Source: Bradyrhizobium sp. BTAi1 (lineage in GTDB: Bacteria > Pseudomonadota > Alphaproteobacteria > Rhizobiales > Xanthobacteraceae). Taken from it: 64,000 nt of DNA. Made by a program: the position numbers and the translations under genes. The stretch covers positions 1,714,001 through 1,778,000 of the forward strand of contig NC_009485.1 of the NCBI RefSeq assembly GCF_000015165.1, in the 5' to 3' direction. Below are positions 8,011-16,360 of the stretch, piece after piece (positions within the stretch are counted from its first letter, which is position 1; each line of letters starts with the position of its first letter). Under the pieces are notes generated by a model. The model saw only the letters and a program-made list of their open reading frames with translations. It made no database searches and was not told the DNA's origin.

Positions 8011-9393
8011 ATGACCAGGATTGATGCAATTGCCCGAGCCCGTCAGGCCCTGACGAGCGGTGACTTTCTGGCCGAGCTTGGCCGCCGGGTCGCGTATCGG
8101 ACCGAAAGCCTCAATCCCGATCGCAAGGCCGAACTCGCGGCCTATCTGACCGACGAGCTGACGCCGTCCTTCACCGCACTCGGTTTCACCTCCGAACTCG
8201 TGCCCTCACCGAGCGGCCGCGCGCCGTTCCTGATTGCGACCTATCACGAGAGCGACAGCGCGCCCACCGTGCTGAGCTATGGCCATGGCGACACCGTCGA
8301 TGGCATGGCCGACGAATGGCGCGACGGGCGCGATCCATGGGCGGTGACGCCCGCGGGCAACCGCCTCTATGGCCGCGGCACCGCCGACAACAAGGGCCAG
8401 CACAGCATCAACATGGCGGCGCTGCGCGCGGTGCGCGAGGCCCGCGGCGGCAAGCTCGGCTTCAATGCGAAGTTCATCATCGAGATGGGCGAGGAGATCG
8501 GTTCGCCCGATCTCGCCAAGGTGGCCGACCTGCATCGCGACGCCTTGAAGGCCGACGTCTTCATCGGCTCGGACGGCCCGCGGCTGTCGACGTCGCGCCC
8601 CACCATCTTTCTCGGTTGCCGCGGCGGCATCCGGCTGCATCTCGACGTCAATCTGCGCGAGGGCGGCAATCACTCCGGCAATTGGGGCGGGGTGCTCGCC
8701 AATCCCGCCACCATCCTCGCCAATGCGATTGCGACGCTGGTTGACGGCCATGGCCGCATCAAGCTCGACTCGCTGAAGCCGCCGCGCCTCACCAATGCGA
8801 TCCGCGCCATCCTCGCCGACGTGAAGGTCGAGCCGACCGCCGACGAGCCGGCGCTGTCGGACAATTGGGGCGAGGAGGGCCTCTCCCCCGCGGAGCGGCT
8901 GTACGCCTGGAACACGCTCGAGGTGCTGGCGATCTCCTCGGGCAATATCGACAAGCCGGCGAATGCGATTCCCGGCCGCGCGAGCGCCGTGCTGCAACTG
9001 CGCTTCGTGGTCGGCACCAAGGTCGACAGCATCGTCGACGATGTGAAGACCCATCTCGCCGCGCACGGCTTCCCGATGATCGAGGTCAGCAAGGCGCAGG
9101 GCTTCATGGCCTCGCGCGCCGACATCGACAGCCCCTGGATCACATGGGCCGCCGATTCGATTCGCATGAGCACCGGCAAGGCGCCCGCGGTGCTGCCGAA
9201 CTTCGGCGGATCGTTGCCCAACGACGTGTTTGCCGACGTGCTGAAGATGCCGACGATGTGGGTGCCGCACTCTTATCCCGGCTGCTCGCAGCATGCGCCG
9301 GACGAGCATATCCTGCTGGATGTGACGGAAGAGGCGCTCGGGCTGATGGCCGGACTGTTCTGGGATCTCGGCGAGTTGCGGAAGCCGTTGTGA
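8011..9393 (+). CDS. M20 family metallopeptidase / deacylase
   Basis: This 460-residue enzyme is of the M20 (ArgE/DapE/ACY1/CPG2) type, a cytosolic di-zinc amidohydrolase. Zinc and catalytic residues are in place: His92 and Asp94 in YGHGDTVDG, Asp126 in GRGTADNKGQ, the Glu161-Glu162 pair in EMGEEIGSP, and Asp188 in GSDGPRL. A C-terminal His appears in MWVPHSYPGCSQHAPDEH. The dimerisation lid occupies the middle. Substrate specificity is not visible. It precedes a D-amino acid transaminase by 123 bases, suggesting a role in peptide or D-amino-acid turnover. Confidence 0.9.
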   Translation: MTRIDAIARARQALTSGDFLAELGRRVAYRTESLNPDRKAELAAYLTDELTPSFTALGFTSELVPSPSGRAPFLIATYHESDSAPTVLSYGHGDTVDGMADEWRDGRDPWAVTPAGNRLYGRGTADNKGQHSINMAALRAVREARGGKLGFNAKFIIEMGEEIGSPDLAKVADLHRDALKADVFIGSDGPRLSTSRPTIFLGCRGGIRLHLDVNLREGGNHSGNWGGVLANPATILANAIATLVDGHGRIKLDSLKPPRLTNAIRAILADVKVEPTADEPALSDNWGEEGLSPAERLYAWNTLEVLAISSGNIDKPANAIPGRASAVLQLRFVVGTKVDSIVDDVKTHLAAHGFPMIEVSKAQGFMASRADIDSPWITWAADSIRMSTGKAPAVLPNFGGSLPNDVFADVLKMPTMWVPHSYPGCSQHAPDEHILLDVTEEALGLMAGLFWDLGELRKPL

Positions 9394-9516
9394 GCTGGGA
9401 TGGGCGCACGAGCGCTCGCTGCAGGTGAGATGTTCTTCGCCAACCGCGAGGTGAACCAGAGACGATCCTGCAGCACCTCGTTCTGCAGACGTCGTACCCA
9501 ATAGGAGAATGCTTCC

Positions 9517-10377
9517 TTGGAGCCCATCGCTTACGTCAACGGCGCCTTCGTGCCCCTGTCCGAGGCCAAGGTCTCGATCCTCGATCGCGGCTTCCTGTTT
9601 GCCGACGGCATCTATGAGGTGGCGGCGGTGCTCGACGGCAAGCTCGTCGACAGCGCATCGCATCTCGCCCGTCTGGAGCGCTCGGTCGGCGAGATCGGGC
9701 TGGCATTGCCCGAGAGCCTCGCGCGCATCGAGGAACTGCAAAAGGAGCTGGTTGCGCGCAACCAGCTCGACCAGGGCATGGTCTATCTGCAGGTCACGCG
9801 CGGCGCCGACAAGGGCCGCGACTTCCCGTTTCCGAAGGGCGACGTCAGGCCGACCTTGGTGATGTTCGTGACGGCCAAGACCATCGTCGATGCGCCCTCG
9901 GCGAAAGCGGGCATCGCCGTCATCACCGTGCCTGACATCCGCTGGGAGCGGCGCGACATCAAGAGCGTGGCGCTGCTGGCGCAGGTCTTGGCCAAGCAGG
10001 CGGCTGCCGCCGCCGGCGCGAGCGAGGCTTGGATGGTCGAGGACGGTCACGTCACCGAGGGCGGCTCGTCCACGGCCTTCATCCTGACCCGGGATGACGT
10101 GATCGTGACGCGGCCGAACTCGAACGCCATCCTGCCGGGCTGTACCCGCAAGGCGGTGGTGAAGCTCGCCGAGGAGCGCCAGCTCAAGGTCGAGGAGCGG
10201 CTGTTCACGGTCGCGGAAGCGCTCGCGGCCAAGGAGGCCTTCATCACCAGCGCGAGCTCGTTCGTGCAGCCGGTGGTCTCGATCGACGGCAAGCCGGTCG
10301 GCGACGGCAAGGTCGGGCCCGTCGCGACGCGGCTGCGCGAGATCTATGTCGATTTTGCCCGGGCGACGGCGGTGTAG
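9517..10377 (+). CDS. D-amino acid aminotransferase (class IV PLP)
   Basis: This 286-residue fold-type IV aminotransferase converts D-alanine and 2-oxoglutarate to pyruvate and D-glutamate, or acts on similar pairs. The N-terminus AYVNGAFVPLSEAKVSILDRGF and catalytic Lys149 in RRDIKSVALL support this. The cofactor-binding EGGSSTAFIL and the GCTRKAV helix are also present. The start is a TTG at 9517 with an AGGAG site nine bases upstream; no better ATG exists in frame. A branched-chain or aminodeoxychorismate lyase role is less likely given the length and the VNGAFVPL start. Confidence 0.88.
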   Translation: MEPIAYVNGAFVPLSEAKVSILDRGFLFADGIYEVAAVLDGKLVDSASHLARLERSVGEIGLALPESLARIEELQKELVARNQLDQGMVYLQVTRGADKGRDFPFPKGDVRPTLVMFVTAKTIVDAPSAKAGIAVITVPDIRWERRDIKSVALLAQVLAKQAAAAAGASEAWMVEDGHVTEGGSSTAFILTRDDVIVTRPNSNAILPGCTRKAVVKLAEERQLKVEERLFTVAEALAAKEAFITSASSFVQPVVSIDGKPVGDGKVGPVATRLREIYVDFARATAV

Positions 10378-10474
10378 TTCAGCGACAGAGCAGGTGCAGC
10401 ATCGAAACTCGTTTGCATTGTCCGGCGCTTTGCTATCGTGGCCAAGCAACAGAAAATGTCAGGGAGGAGTTTCG

Positions 10475-11074
10475 ATGCGTTATCGCTGGGGCGTGCTTGC
10501 GGCCGGACTGGTCATGACGGGCGCCGCGTTGAATGGGATCGGGACGGCGTCGGCCGATGACGGCTGGGTGACGCTGGTCGACGGCGACAAGAAGGTCGAG
10601 TTCACCGAGGTCGGCAAGGCCAATTGGGCAGCCAAGGACGGCGCGCTCTCGGCCGACAAGCTCGACGGCAAGGATCCGTCCTATCTGGTCACCAAGACCA
10701 GCTACAAGGATTTCCAGATCAAGGCCGAGTTCTGGGTCGACGACGCCGCCAACAGCGGCATCTTCATCCGCTGCGACCAGTCGGACAAGATCGACTCCAA
10801 CATCTGCTACGAGGTCAACATCTTCGACAAGCGGCCCGATCCGAAATACGGCACCGGCGCGATCGTCGACGTGGCGAAGGTCGATCCGATGCCGAAAGCG
10901 GGCGGCAAGTGGAATACCTACGAGATCACTGCCAAGGGCACCCGGCTGACCGTGATCCTCAACGGCGAGAAGACCGCCGATGTCGACGACAGCAAGCATG
11001 CGGCGGGGCCGATCGCCCTGCAATACGGCTCGGGCGTCGTGAAGTTCAAGAAGGTGCAGATCAAGCCGCTGTAG
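10475..11074 (+). CDS. Exported DUF1080 (3-keto-disaccharide hydrolase-like) protein
   Basis: This 199-residue protein has a signal peptide (residues 1-28, cleavage near ASA-DD), followed by one concanavalin-like jelly-roll of the DUF1080 family. Evidence includes GWVTLVDGDKK at the start and the central YKDFQIKAEFWVDDAANSGI, with FIRC and the NGEKTADVDD strand. Members bind or hydrolyse sugars in the periplasm; the enzymatic role is not established here. A strong GGGAGGAG site precedes the ATG. Its last 14 bases overlap a small gene on the other strand. Confidence 0.85.
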   Translation: MRYRWGVLAAGLVMTGAALNGIGTASADDGWVTLVDGDKKVEFTEVGKANWAAKDGALSADKLDGKDPSYLVTKTSYKDFQIKAEFWVDDAANSGIFIRCDQSDKIDSNICYEVNIFDKRPDPKYGTGAIVDVAKVDPMPKAGGKWNTYEITAKGTRLTVILNGEKTADVDDSKHAAGPIALQYGSGVVKFKKVQIKPL

Positions 11075-11228
11075 CGGCCGTGGCCGCTGTCCCGGCCGAG
11101 CATTCCGGGCAGCGGCGTTGGCCGCGGCTCGCCCGGTAGAGGCTCTTGCAGTACCAGCGGCGCGCCATCATCTGCAGCGGATGGCGGGCCAGACGGGCCA
11201 GCGTCATCAGTTCGAGCATGGCGGGCAT
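11061..11228 (-). CDS. Small basic protein, 55 residues, downstream of wrbA
   Basis: The frame begins ATG at 11228 with an aagggag site five bases upstream and ends TGA at 11061. The protein begins MPAMLELMTLARLARHP and then has MMARRWYCKSLYRASR, a cluster of Arg, and CPEC. Three cysteines (one upstream plus a CxxC) could bind metal. The last dozen residues are an Ala/Thr run. It follows wrbA on the same strand after a 78-base gap, and its end overlaps the DUF1080 gene from the opposite strand. No family is recognised; it is a plausible real gene because of the RBS, context and non-random N-terminus. Confidence 0.6.
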   Translation of the reverse strand: MPAMLELMTLARLARHPLQMMARRWYCKSLYRASRGQRRCPECSAGTAATAATAA

Positions 11229-11306
11229 TGCGGACTCCCTTTCCTACTTTCCGATATTTGCGAGATGGGGCGGCACTTCGTTTGCGGAAGTGCCGCCCCA
11301 GTCGCA

Positions 11307-11906
11307 TCAGCCATGCAGCTTTTTGGCGGTTTCGGCGATCACGCGGCCCTGATAGCGCGCCCCCGCCAGCTCGTTCTCGCTCGGCAGGCGGCTGCCGTCA
11401 CCGCCGGTGATGGTGGTCGCGCCATAGGGCGAGCCGCCGGTGACCTCATCGAGCTTCATCTGGCCGGCGAAGCCGTAATTGAGGCCGACGATGGTCATGC
11501 CGAAATGCAAGAGGTTGGTGATGATCGTGAACAGCGTGGTCTCCTGGCCGCCATGCTGGGTCGCGGTCGAGGTGAACGCGCCGCCGACCTTGCCGTTCAG
11601 CGCGCCCCTGGCCCAGAGGCCGCCGGCCTGGTCGAGGAAGTTCGCCATCTGCGAGGCCATGCGGCCGAAGCGCGTGCCGGTGCCGACGATGATCGCGTCG
11701 TAGTTGGCGAGCTCCTCGATCTTGGCGATCGGGGCGGCCTGGTCGAGCTTGTAGTGCGATGCCTTGGCGACATCGTCGGGCACCAGCTCCGGCACGCGCT
11801 TGACGTCGACGGTGGCGCCGGCCTCGCGGGCGCCTTCGGCGACCGCATTGGCCATCGCTTCGATGTGGCCGTAGGCGGAGTAGTAGAGAACGAGAACTTT
11901 GGTCAT
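11307..11906 (-). CDS. wrbA: NAD(P)H:quinone oxidoreductase WrbA
   Basis: This 199-residue flavodoxin-like protein reduces quinones by two electrons with NAD(P)H and protects against redox cycling; it forms tetramers that bind FMN. The FMN phosphate loop is [12 protein letters not shown], near residue 8. The isoalloxazine-binding loop [18 protein letters not shown] sits near residue 75, followed by TQHGGQETT. The length matches the family (about 198). It is part of a minus-strand set with pirin upstream and a 55-residue gene downstream. The pirin and LysR genes suggest control by quinone or electrophile stress. Confidence 0.95.
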   Translation of the reverse strand: MTKVLVLYYSAYGHIEAMANAVAEGAREAGATVDVKRVPELVPDDVAKASHYKLDQAAPIAKIEELANYDAIIVGTGTRFGRMASQMANFLDQAGGLWARGALNGKVGGAFTSTATQHGGQETTLFTIITNLLHFGMTIVGLNYGFAGQMKLDEVTGGSPYGATTITGGDGSRLPSENELAGARYQGRVIAETAKKLHG

Positions 11907-11942
11907 GGCAGTCTCCGTGGGGATGAGGGTGAGCAGAAATGG

Positions 11943-12641
11943 TTAGGCGGCGTCGACCAGCACGAGCTCGGAATCCTCGAGCGCGGTGATCTTCAGCGTG
12001 GCCTCGTCGCGGATAGCGGCGCCGTCACGGGCGTTGACGCGCACGCCATTGACTTCGACGCTGCCGGCGGCCGGCACGAGATAGAGGTGCCGCGCCCTGT
12101 CGGCCGCGTATTCGGCGGTTTCGCCGGCCTTCAGCGTGGTGCCGAGCACGCGCGCCTGGGCGCGGATCGGCAGGGCGTCGGTGTCGTCCGCGAAGCCCGA
12201 GGCGAGCGTCACGAGCTTGCCGGAGCGGTCGGACTTCGGAAACGGCTTGGCGCCCCAGGTCGGCTGGCCGCCATCGGTGGCGGGCTCGATCCAGATCTGG
12301 AAAATGCGCGTCGTGGTCGGCTCGAGATTGTATTCGGAGTGGCGGATGCCGCTGCCCGCACTCATCACCTGGACGTCGCCGGCTTCGGTACGGCCCTTGT
12401 TGCCGAGGCTGTCCTGATGGGTGATCGCGCCTTCGCGGACATAGGTGATGATCTCCATGTTGCGATGGGGATGCGCCGGGAAGCCGGTGTTCGGCGCGAT
12501 CTCGTCGTCGTTCCACACCCGCAGCGCGCCGTGGCCCATATTGCTGGGGTCGTAATAGTTCGCGAACGAGAAATGGTGCTTGGCCTTCAGCCAGCCGTGG
12601 TCGGCGCCGCCCAGCGCCGCAAAGGGCTTCAGTTCGATCAT
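11943..12641 (-). CDS. Pirin family protein (quercetin 2,3-dioxygenase-like)
   Basis: This is a 232-residue bicupin. The first cupin has the metal ligands His57 and His59 (PAHPHRN), His101 and Glu103 (RHSEYN), which matches the pirin set. Pirins bind Fe or other metals, and some have quercetinase activity. The ATG at 12641 has a ggag site upstream. It lies 36 bases upstream of wrbA, probably in the same transcript, and is divergent from a LysR regulator whose intergenic region holds an inverted repeat. Confidence 0.92.
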   Translation of the reverse strand: MIELKPFAALGGADHGWLKAKHHFSFANYYDPSNMGHGALRVWNDDEIAPNTGFPAHPHRNMEIITYVREGAITHQDSLGNKGRTEAGDVQVMSAGSGIRHSEYNLEPTTTRIFQIWIEPATDGGQPTWGAKPFPKSDRSGKLVTLASGFADDTDALPIRAQARVLGTTLKAGETAEYAADRARHLYLVPAAGSVEVNGVRVNARDGAAIRDEATLKITALEDSELVLVDAA

Positions 12642-12723
12642 GGGTTTGCTCCGTTGTCGTACGCCGGCCGCGCGCCGCCGTGCTGTTGGGCCTTGGAATA
12701 GGCTGGGAGGCTGGGTATATAAA

Positions 12724-12751
12724 TAGAAACTATTGAAACCTATTGTTTCTA
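12724..12751. promoter_or_regulatory. Inverted-repeat operator between pirin and LysR
   Basis: TAGAAAC (12724-12730) and GTTTCTA (12745-12751) are exact inverted repeats with a 14-base spacer. The spacer repeats the motif: CTATTGAAACCTATTG. The position, between the divergent pirin and LysR genes, is typical for a LysR box controlling both. Binding is inferred, not shown. Confidence 0.55.
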
Positions 12752-12762
12752 AAAATGAGACC

Positions 12763-13677
12763 ATGCCGATGGCGCGACTTCCCGATTTCGAGGCGATGGC
12801 GATCTTCGCCAAGGTCGTCGAACTGCGCTCCTTCGCCGGCGCCGCCCAGGAGCTGAGCCTGTCCAAGGCGTCGGTGTCGAAGGCCGTGAGCCGGCTGGAG
12901 GAGCGGCTGGGCACCCGGTTGTTCAACCGCACCTCGCGCCGGCTGGCGCTGACCGATGCCGGGCAGCGCCTGTCGGAGCGGGCCGCGCAGCTGCTCGCCG
13001 ATGGCGAGGCGGCGGAGACTGAGGCGCTGGCGCAGTCGCTGACGCCGCGCGGGCTGGTGCGTTTCGCGGTGCCGATGACCTTCGGTGTGAAGAAGATCGC
13101 ACCGCTGCTGCCGGCCTTTCTCGAGCAATATCCGGAGGTGTCGATCGACCTGCATATGAGCGACGCGACCGTCGATCTGATCGGAGAGGGATTCGATCTC
13201 GCGCTGCGCATCGCGCGGCTGCCGGACTCGTCACTGGTCGCGCGCCGGCTCTGTCCGATGCCGCGCTATACGGTGGCGGCGCCGTCTTATCTGAAGCGGC
13301 ACGGACGGCCGACGCATCCGATGCATCTCGCCGAGCACAAATGCTTCGGCTACGCCTATCTCTCCACCGCCGGCGTCTGGCACTACAGCAACGCGGCCGG
13401 CGAGCAGGCCAGTGTGCGGCCAGCGGGACAGCTGCGCGTCAACAATGGCGAGGCGGTGCTGCCAGCGGTGATCGCGGGTCTTGGGATCGCCGACCTGCCT
13501 GATTTCATCATCGCTGATGCGATCGCCTCGGGCGAGGTCGAGGTGATTCTCAAAGGTTGGAGTCAGCCCGAAGGCGCGATGCATCTGGTGATGCCGCCCG
13601 GTGGCCCGAGGCCGGCGCGGGTTGAGGTGCTGACGGAGTTTCTGGTCAAGGAGCTCGCAAGGGGGAAGAAGCGATGA
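12763..13677 (+). CDS. LysR family transcriptional regulator
   Basis: This 304-residue protein has an N-terminal winged HTH (residues 5-65: AIFAKVVELRSFAGAA, then LSLSKASVSKAVSRLEERLG). A periplasmic-binding-protein-like effector domain follows. The start at 12763 is chosen over an in-frame TTG at 12733, which lies inside the operator repeat, and an ATG at 12769. It is divergent from pirin/wrbA and probably controls them and itself. The effector may be a quinone or aromatic compound, by analogy with LysR proteins next to azoreductase, pirin or WrbA genes. It converges with the YbaK gene 23 bases downstream. Confidence 0.9.
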   Translation: MPMARLPDFEAMAIFAKVVELRSFAGAAQELSLSKASVSKAVSRLEERLGTRLFNRTSRRLALTDAGQRLSERAAQLLADGEAAETEALAQSLTPRGLVRFAVPMTFGVKKIAPLLPAFLEQYPEVSIDLHMSDATVDLIGEGFDLALRIARLPDSSLVARRLCPMPRYTVAAPSYLKRHGRPTHPMHLAEHKCFGYAYLSTAGVWHYSNAAGEQASVRPAGQLRVNNGEAVLPAVIAGLGIADLPDFIIADAIASGEVEVILKGWSQPEGAMHLVMPPGGPRPARVEVLTEFLVKELARGKKR

Positions 13678-13700
13678 TCGCGCCGGCCGACGTCAGCCGA

Positions 13701-14168
13701 TCAGGACTGCACCTCGCAGACGTCGACCCATTCGGCTCCCGTCAGCTCCGCCATGCGGTCCGGCGTAATCTTCACCGCGCTGTGCGTCGAGCCCGCGGCC
13801 GGTACGACGATGTCGAAGGCCTTCAGCGAGACGTCGCAATACACCGGCAGCGGGGACTTCAAGCCGAACGGGCAGACGCCGCCGACCTCGTGTCCGGTGA
13901 TGTCGGCGACCTCGTCGAGGCCGAGCATCTTCGGCTTGCCGCCGAACAGCGCCTTGACCTTCTTGTTGTCCATCCGCGCGTGACCGGCGGCGACGATCAG
14001 GATGACGCGGTCGCCGACGCGAAGCGAGAGTGTCTTGGCGATGCGGGCAGGCTCCACGCCATAGGCTTCCGCAGCGAGCGCCACGGTGGCGGAGCTCTGG
14101 CTGGAAACGAGGACGTCGATGTCGGGGGCTTTTTCGGCGAAGAAGGCGCGGACGGATTCAAGGCTCAT
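13701..14168 (-). CDS. YbaK/EbsC family aminoacyl-tRNA deacylase
   Basis: This 155-residue protein matches the prolyl-tRNA editing domain family that hydrolyses mischarged tRNA in trans. The signature Lys sits in ARIAKTLSLR, followed by RVILIVAAGHARMDNKKVK and VGGVCPFGLKSPLPVYCD, the substrate-pocket region. The start is an ATG at 14168, which overlaps the end of the upstream HAD gene by 11 bases. The precise amino acid specificity (Cys-tRNAPro, Ala-tRNAPro or other) cannot be read off. Confidence 0.88.
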   Translation of the reverse strand: MSLESVRAFFAEKAPDIDVLVSSQSSATVALAAEAYGVEPARIAKTLSLRVGDRVILIVAAGHARMDNKKVKALFGGKPKMLGLDEVADITGHEVGGVCPFGLKSPLPVYCDVSLKAFDIVVPAAGSTHSAVKITPDRMAELTGAEWVDVCEVQS

Positions 14169-14913
14169 GCTGGCTTGCGATCTCAGGCAGGTCGGACAGC
14201 GCAGCAATACGATAATCGGGCGCAAAACCCAACTCGTCCATCTGGGTGCGCAGCGCCTTGAACAGGGTCAGCGGCGCCACCAACTCGGTCTTGATGCAGG
14301 CTGCAGCCATGGCCTGCGGCGTGACACGCTCGATCCAGGCGACGCTCAATCCAAAGGCCTTGGCGCCGCACACGTCCCACGGATTGGACGACACGAACAG
14401 CACATCGGACGGCGCCAGGCCGAGCGTCTGCTCAATCAGCGCATAGGCCTCTGGGCTCGGCTTGAAGATCTGGCGCGCATCGACGCTGATGACGGCGTCG
14501 AGCAGCGTGTCGAAACCGCTGGCCTTGACCAGCGCGCCGAGCATCGCGGGGCTGCCGTTGGAGAGGGTCGCAAGCCGGTGAGGCTTCATCGCTGCAAGCG
14601 CGGCCCGTGCGTCGGGATAGGGATCCAGATCGAGGTACTTGGCGATGATGCGGTCCAGCGTGGCTGCATCAGCGGGAAGCCCGAGAATGCGCAGCGTGTA
14701 GATCAGCGAGTCGCGGGTGACGACGGCAAAATCCTCGTAGCGCTGCATCAGCGAGCGCAGCCACGTGTATTCGAGCTGCTTGATGCGCCAGATCTGGGTG
14801 ATGATGTCGCCATGGCCGGGGAAGGCCTGTTCGGTGACGGCCGCCACCGACTGGATGTCGTACAGCGTGCCATAGGCGTCAAAGACCACAGCTTTGAATG
14901 GCACGGCGCTCAC
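14158..14913 (-). CDS. Haloacid dehalogenase, type II (HAD superfamily)
   Basis: This 251-residue HAD hydrolase is of the L-2-haloacid dehalogenase type. Motif I is FDAYGTLYD with the nucleophilic Asp12, motif II is TLSNGSP, and the motif III/IV region is FVSSNPWDVCGAKAFG. The SSNPWD motif is diagnostic of type II dehalogenases. It would hydrolyse 2-haloalkanoic acids via an ester on the Asp. The start is a GTG at 14913 with a weak Shine-Dalgarno; an in-frame GTG lies seven codons... near 14895 but it would remove part of strand 1. Its stop overlaps the YbaK start. Confidence 0.88.
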   Translation of the reverse strand: MSAVPFKAVVFDAYGTLYDIQSVAAVTEQAFPGHGDIITQIWRIKQLEYTWLRSLMQRYEDFAVVTRDSLIYTLRILGLPADAATLDRIIAKYLDLDPYPDARAALAAMKPHRLATLSNGSPAMLGALVKASGFDTLLDAVISVDARQIFKPSPEAYALIEQTLGLAPSDVLFVSSNPWDVCGAKAFGLSVAWIERVTPQAMAAACIKTELVAPLTLFKALRTQMDELGFAPDYRIAALSDLPEIASQHEP

Positions 14914-14993
14914 CTGGTCATAAAGAAACAGGCGCGATGGCTGATGGCCACCGCGCCTGCGGATGATAGCACGATCCTCGCTGAGGAGCGCTG

Positions 14994-15878
14994 TCAGATG
15001 CCAAGCAGTTTGCGCGCGTTGGCCTTCAGGACCTTCGGCCGGATCTCCTCGCGGATGTCGAGCTTGGCGAAGTCGGCCAGCCAGCGATCCGGTGTGATCA
15101 CCGGCCAGTCCGAGCCGAACAGCATCTTGTCCTGCAGAATCGAGTTGATGTAACGCACCAGGATCGGCGGGAAATATTTCGGCGACCAGCCCGAGAGGTC
15201 GATATAGACGTTCGGCTTGTGGGTCGCGACCGACAGCGCCTCCTCCTGCCAGGGAAAGGAGGGGTGCGCGAGAATGATCTTGAGGTCGGGGAAGTCGGCC
15301 GCGACGTCGTCCATGTACATCGGGTTGGAATATTTCAGACGCATGCCCATGCCGCCCGGCATGCCCGAGCCGACGCCGGTCTGGCCGGTGTGGAACAGCG
15401 CGATCGCGCCGCCATCATTGATGGCCTCGTAGAGCGGATAAGCGAGGCGATCGTTGGCGTAGAAGCCCTGCATCGTCGGGTGGAACTTGAAACCGCGGAC
15501 GCCATACTCCTCGATCAGCTTGCGCGCCTCGCGCACGCCGAGCTTGCCCTTGTGCGGATCGATGCTGACGAAGGGGATCAGCACATCGAGATGGTCGGAG
15601 GCGACTTCGAGCATCTCGTAATTGTTGTAGCGGCGGAAGCCGGTCTCGCGCTCGGCATCGACCGGAAAGATCACCGCGGCGATGTTCTTGGAGCGGTAAT
15701 AGGCCGCCGTCTCCGGTACGGTCGGCGGATGCTTGTGCGGCGACTTGAAGTAGTCGGCCATCTGGGCCTGGAAATCGTCGTAGCCGTCATCCGCATGCAT
15801 GCCGCAGGGCTCCTCGGCATGGGTGTGGATGTCGATGGCGACGACGTCGTCGATCTTGGGCAGAGCGAGCTTGGGCAT
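14994..15878 (-). CDS. Amidohydrolase 2 family metal-dependent hydrolase/decarboxylase
   Basis: This 294-residue TIM-barrel protein belongs to the amidohydrolase-related (ACMSD-like) group. The metal-binding HxH is His18/His20 in IDIHTHAEE. A further His lies in FKFHPTMQG, another in ILAHPSFPW, and the catalytic Asp in LFGSDWPVITP. Relatives include gamma-resorcylate decarboxylase and 4-oxalomesaconate hydratase types; the substrate is unknown. The ATG at 15878 has a GGGAA site. Two palindromes and a TATAAT box lie just upstream, so expression is probably controlled by a local operator. Confidence 0.85.
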   Translation of the reverse strand: MPKLALPKIDDVVAIDIHTHAEEPCGMHADDGYDDFQAQMADYFKSPHKHPPTVPETAAYYRSKNIAAVIFPVDAERETGFRRYNNYEMLEVASDHLDVLIPFVSIDPHKGKLGVREARKLIEEYGVRGFKFHPTMQGFYANDRLAYPLYEAINDGGAIALFHTGQTGVGSGMPGGMGMRLKYSNPMYMDDVAADFPDLKIILAHPSFPWQEEALSVATHKPNVYIDLSGWSPKYFPPILVRYINSILQDKMLFGSDWPVITPDRWLADFAKLDIREEIRPKVLKANARKLLGI

Positions 15879-15917
15879 GGGCGTTCCCGGCGGTTGGTTC
15901 TTGGCTTTGGAAAATTG

Positions 15918-15952
15918 ATTATACGATATAACAAATTTGGCAATCGCCAAAT
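15918..15952 (-). promoter_or_regulatory. Promoter -10 box and two palindromes upstream of the amidohydrolase
   Basis: On the minus strand a perfect TATAAT occupies 15918-15923. It is embedded in the palindrome TTATACGATATAA (15919-15931). A second palindrome, TTTGGC-AATC-GCCAAA (15936-15951), sits immediately upstream. The -10 box would give an RNA start roughly 30 bases before the ATG at 15878. Operator function is inferred; the TTATACGATATAA form resembles GntR-type sites. Confidence 0.5.
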
Positions 15953-16149
15953 CGGCATCCGGACTGTCTGCCTCGGTCTGGGCTATGGTAGGCCGTCGCT
16001 GTTGAAGCCGGGCTTGCCATCATTGACATCCGGCCGGCCGGTGGTTAGAAACCGGCCAGTCCGGGCGACTTGGTCGCTTGCGGAAATCCATTCCTATTTG
16101 CCACTTTCGGCCTGTCAAACACGGCCTTTCAAACGCATCAGGATGTCCC

Positions 16150-16275
16150 ATGAAGGTCCGTAACTCGCTGAAGTCGCTGCGTGGCCGCCATCGCGCCAAC
16201 CGTCTGGTTCGCCGCAAGGGCCGCGTCTATGTGATCAACAAGGTCCAGCGCCGCTTCAAGGCCCGCCAGGGCTGA
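16150..16275 (+). CDS. rpmJ: 50S ribosomal protein L36, zinc-independent form
   Basis: This 41-residue protein begins [18 protein letters not shown] and ends RRFKARQG, the L36 pattern. The cysteines and histidine that bind zinc in the canonical form are lacking, with only one His and no Cys present, so this is the C-minus (YkgO-like) type. L36 binds 23S rRNA in the large subunit. Its ATG follows an aggat site. It stands alone rather than in the spc operon, as is common for this type in alphaproteobacteria. Confidence 0.93.
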   Translation: MKVRNSLKSLRGRHRANRLVRRKGRVYVINKVQRRFKARQG

Positions 16276-16360
16276 TTCCGGTCGCCTGCGCCGCCTGCTC
16301 ACAGGCCTTTGACGCGCGTGCTGCTTTGCAGGACGCGCTGTCTGCGTTTAGACTTGGTGC

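Noticed and set aside
8206..10449. A 747-codon minus-strand frame across the M20 and transaminase genes
   Set aside because: It spans two recognised genes and the spacer between them. No motif or start signal supports it.
11118..12701. A 527-codon plus-strand frame across wrbA and pirin
   Set aside because: Both minus-strand genes have full family motifs; the plus frame is a shadow.
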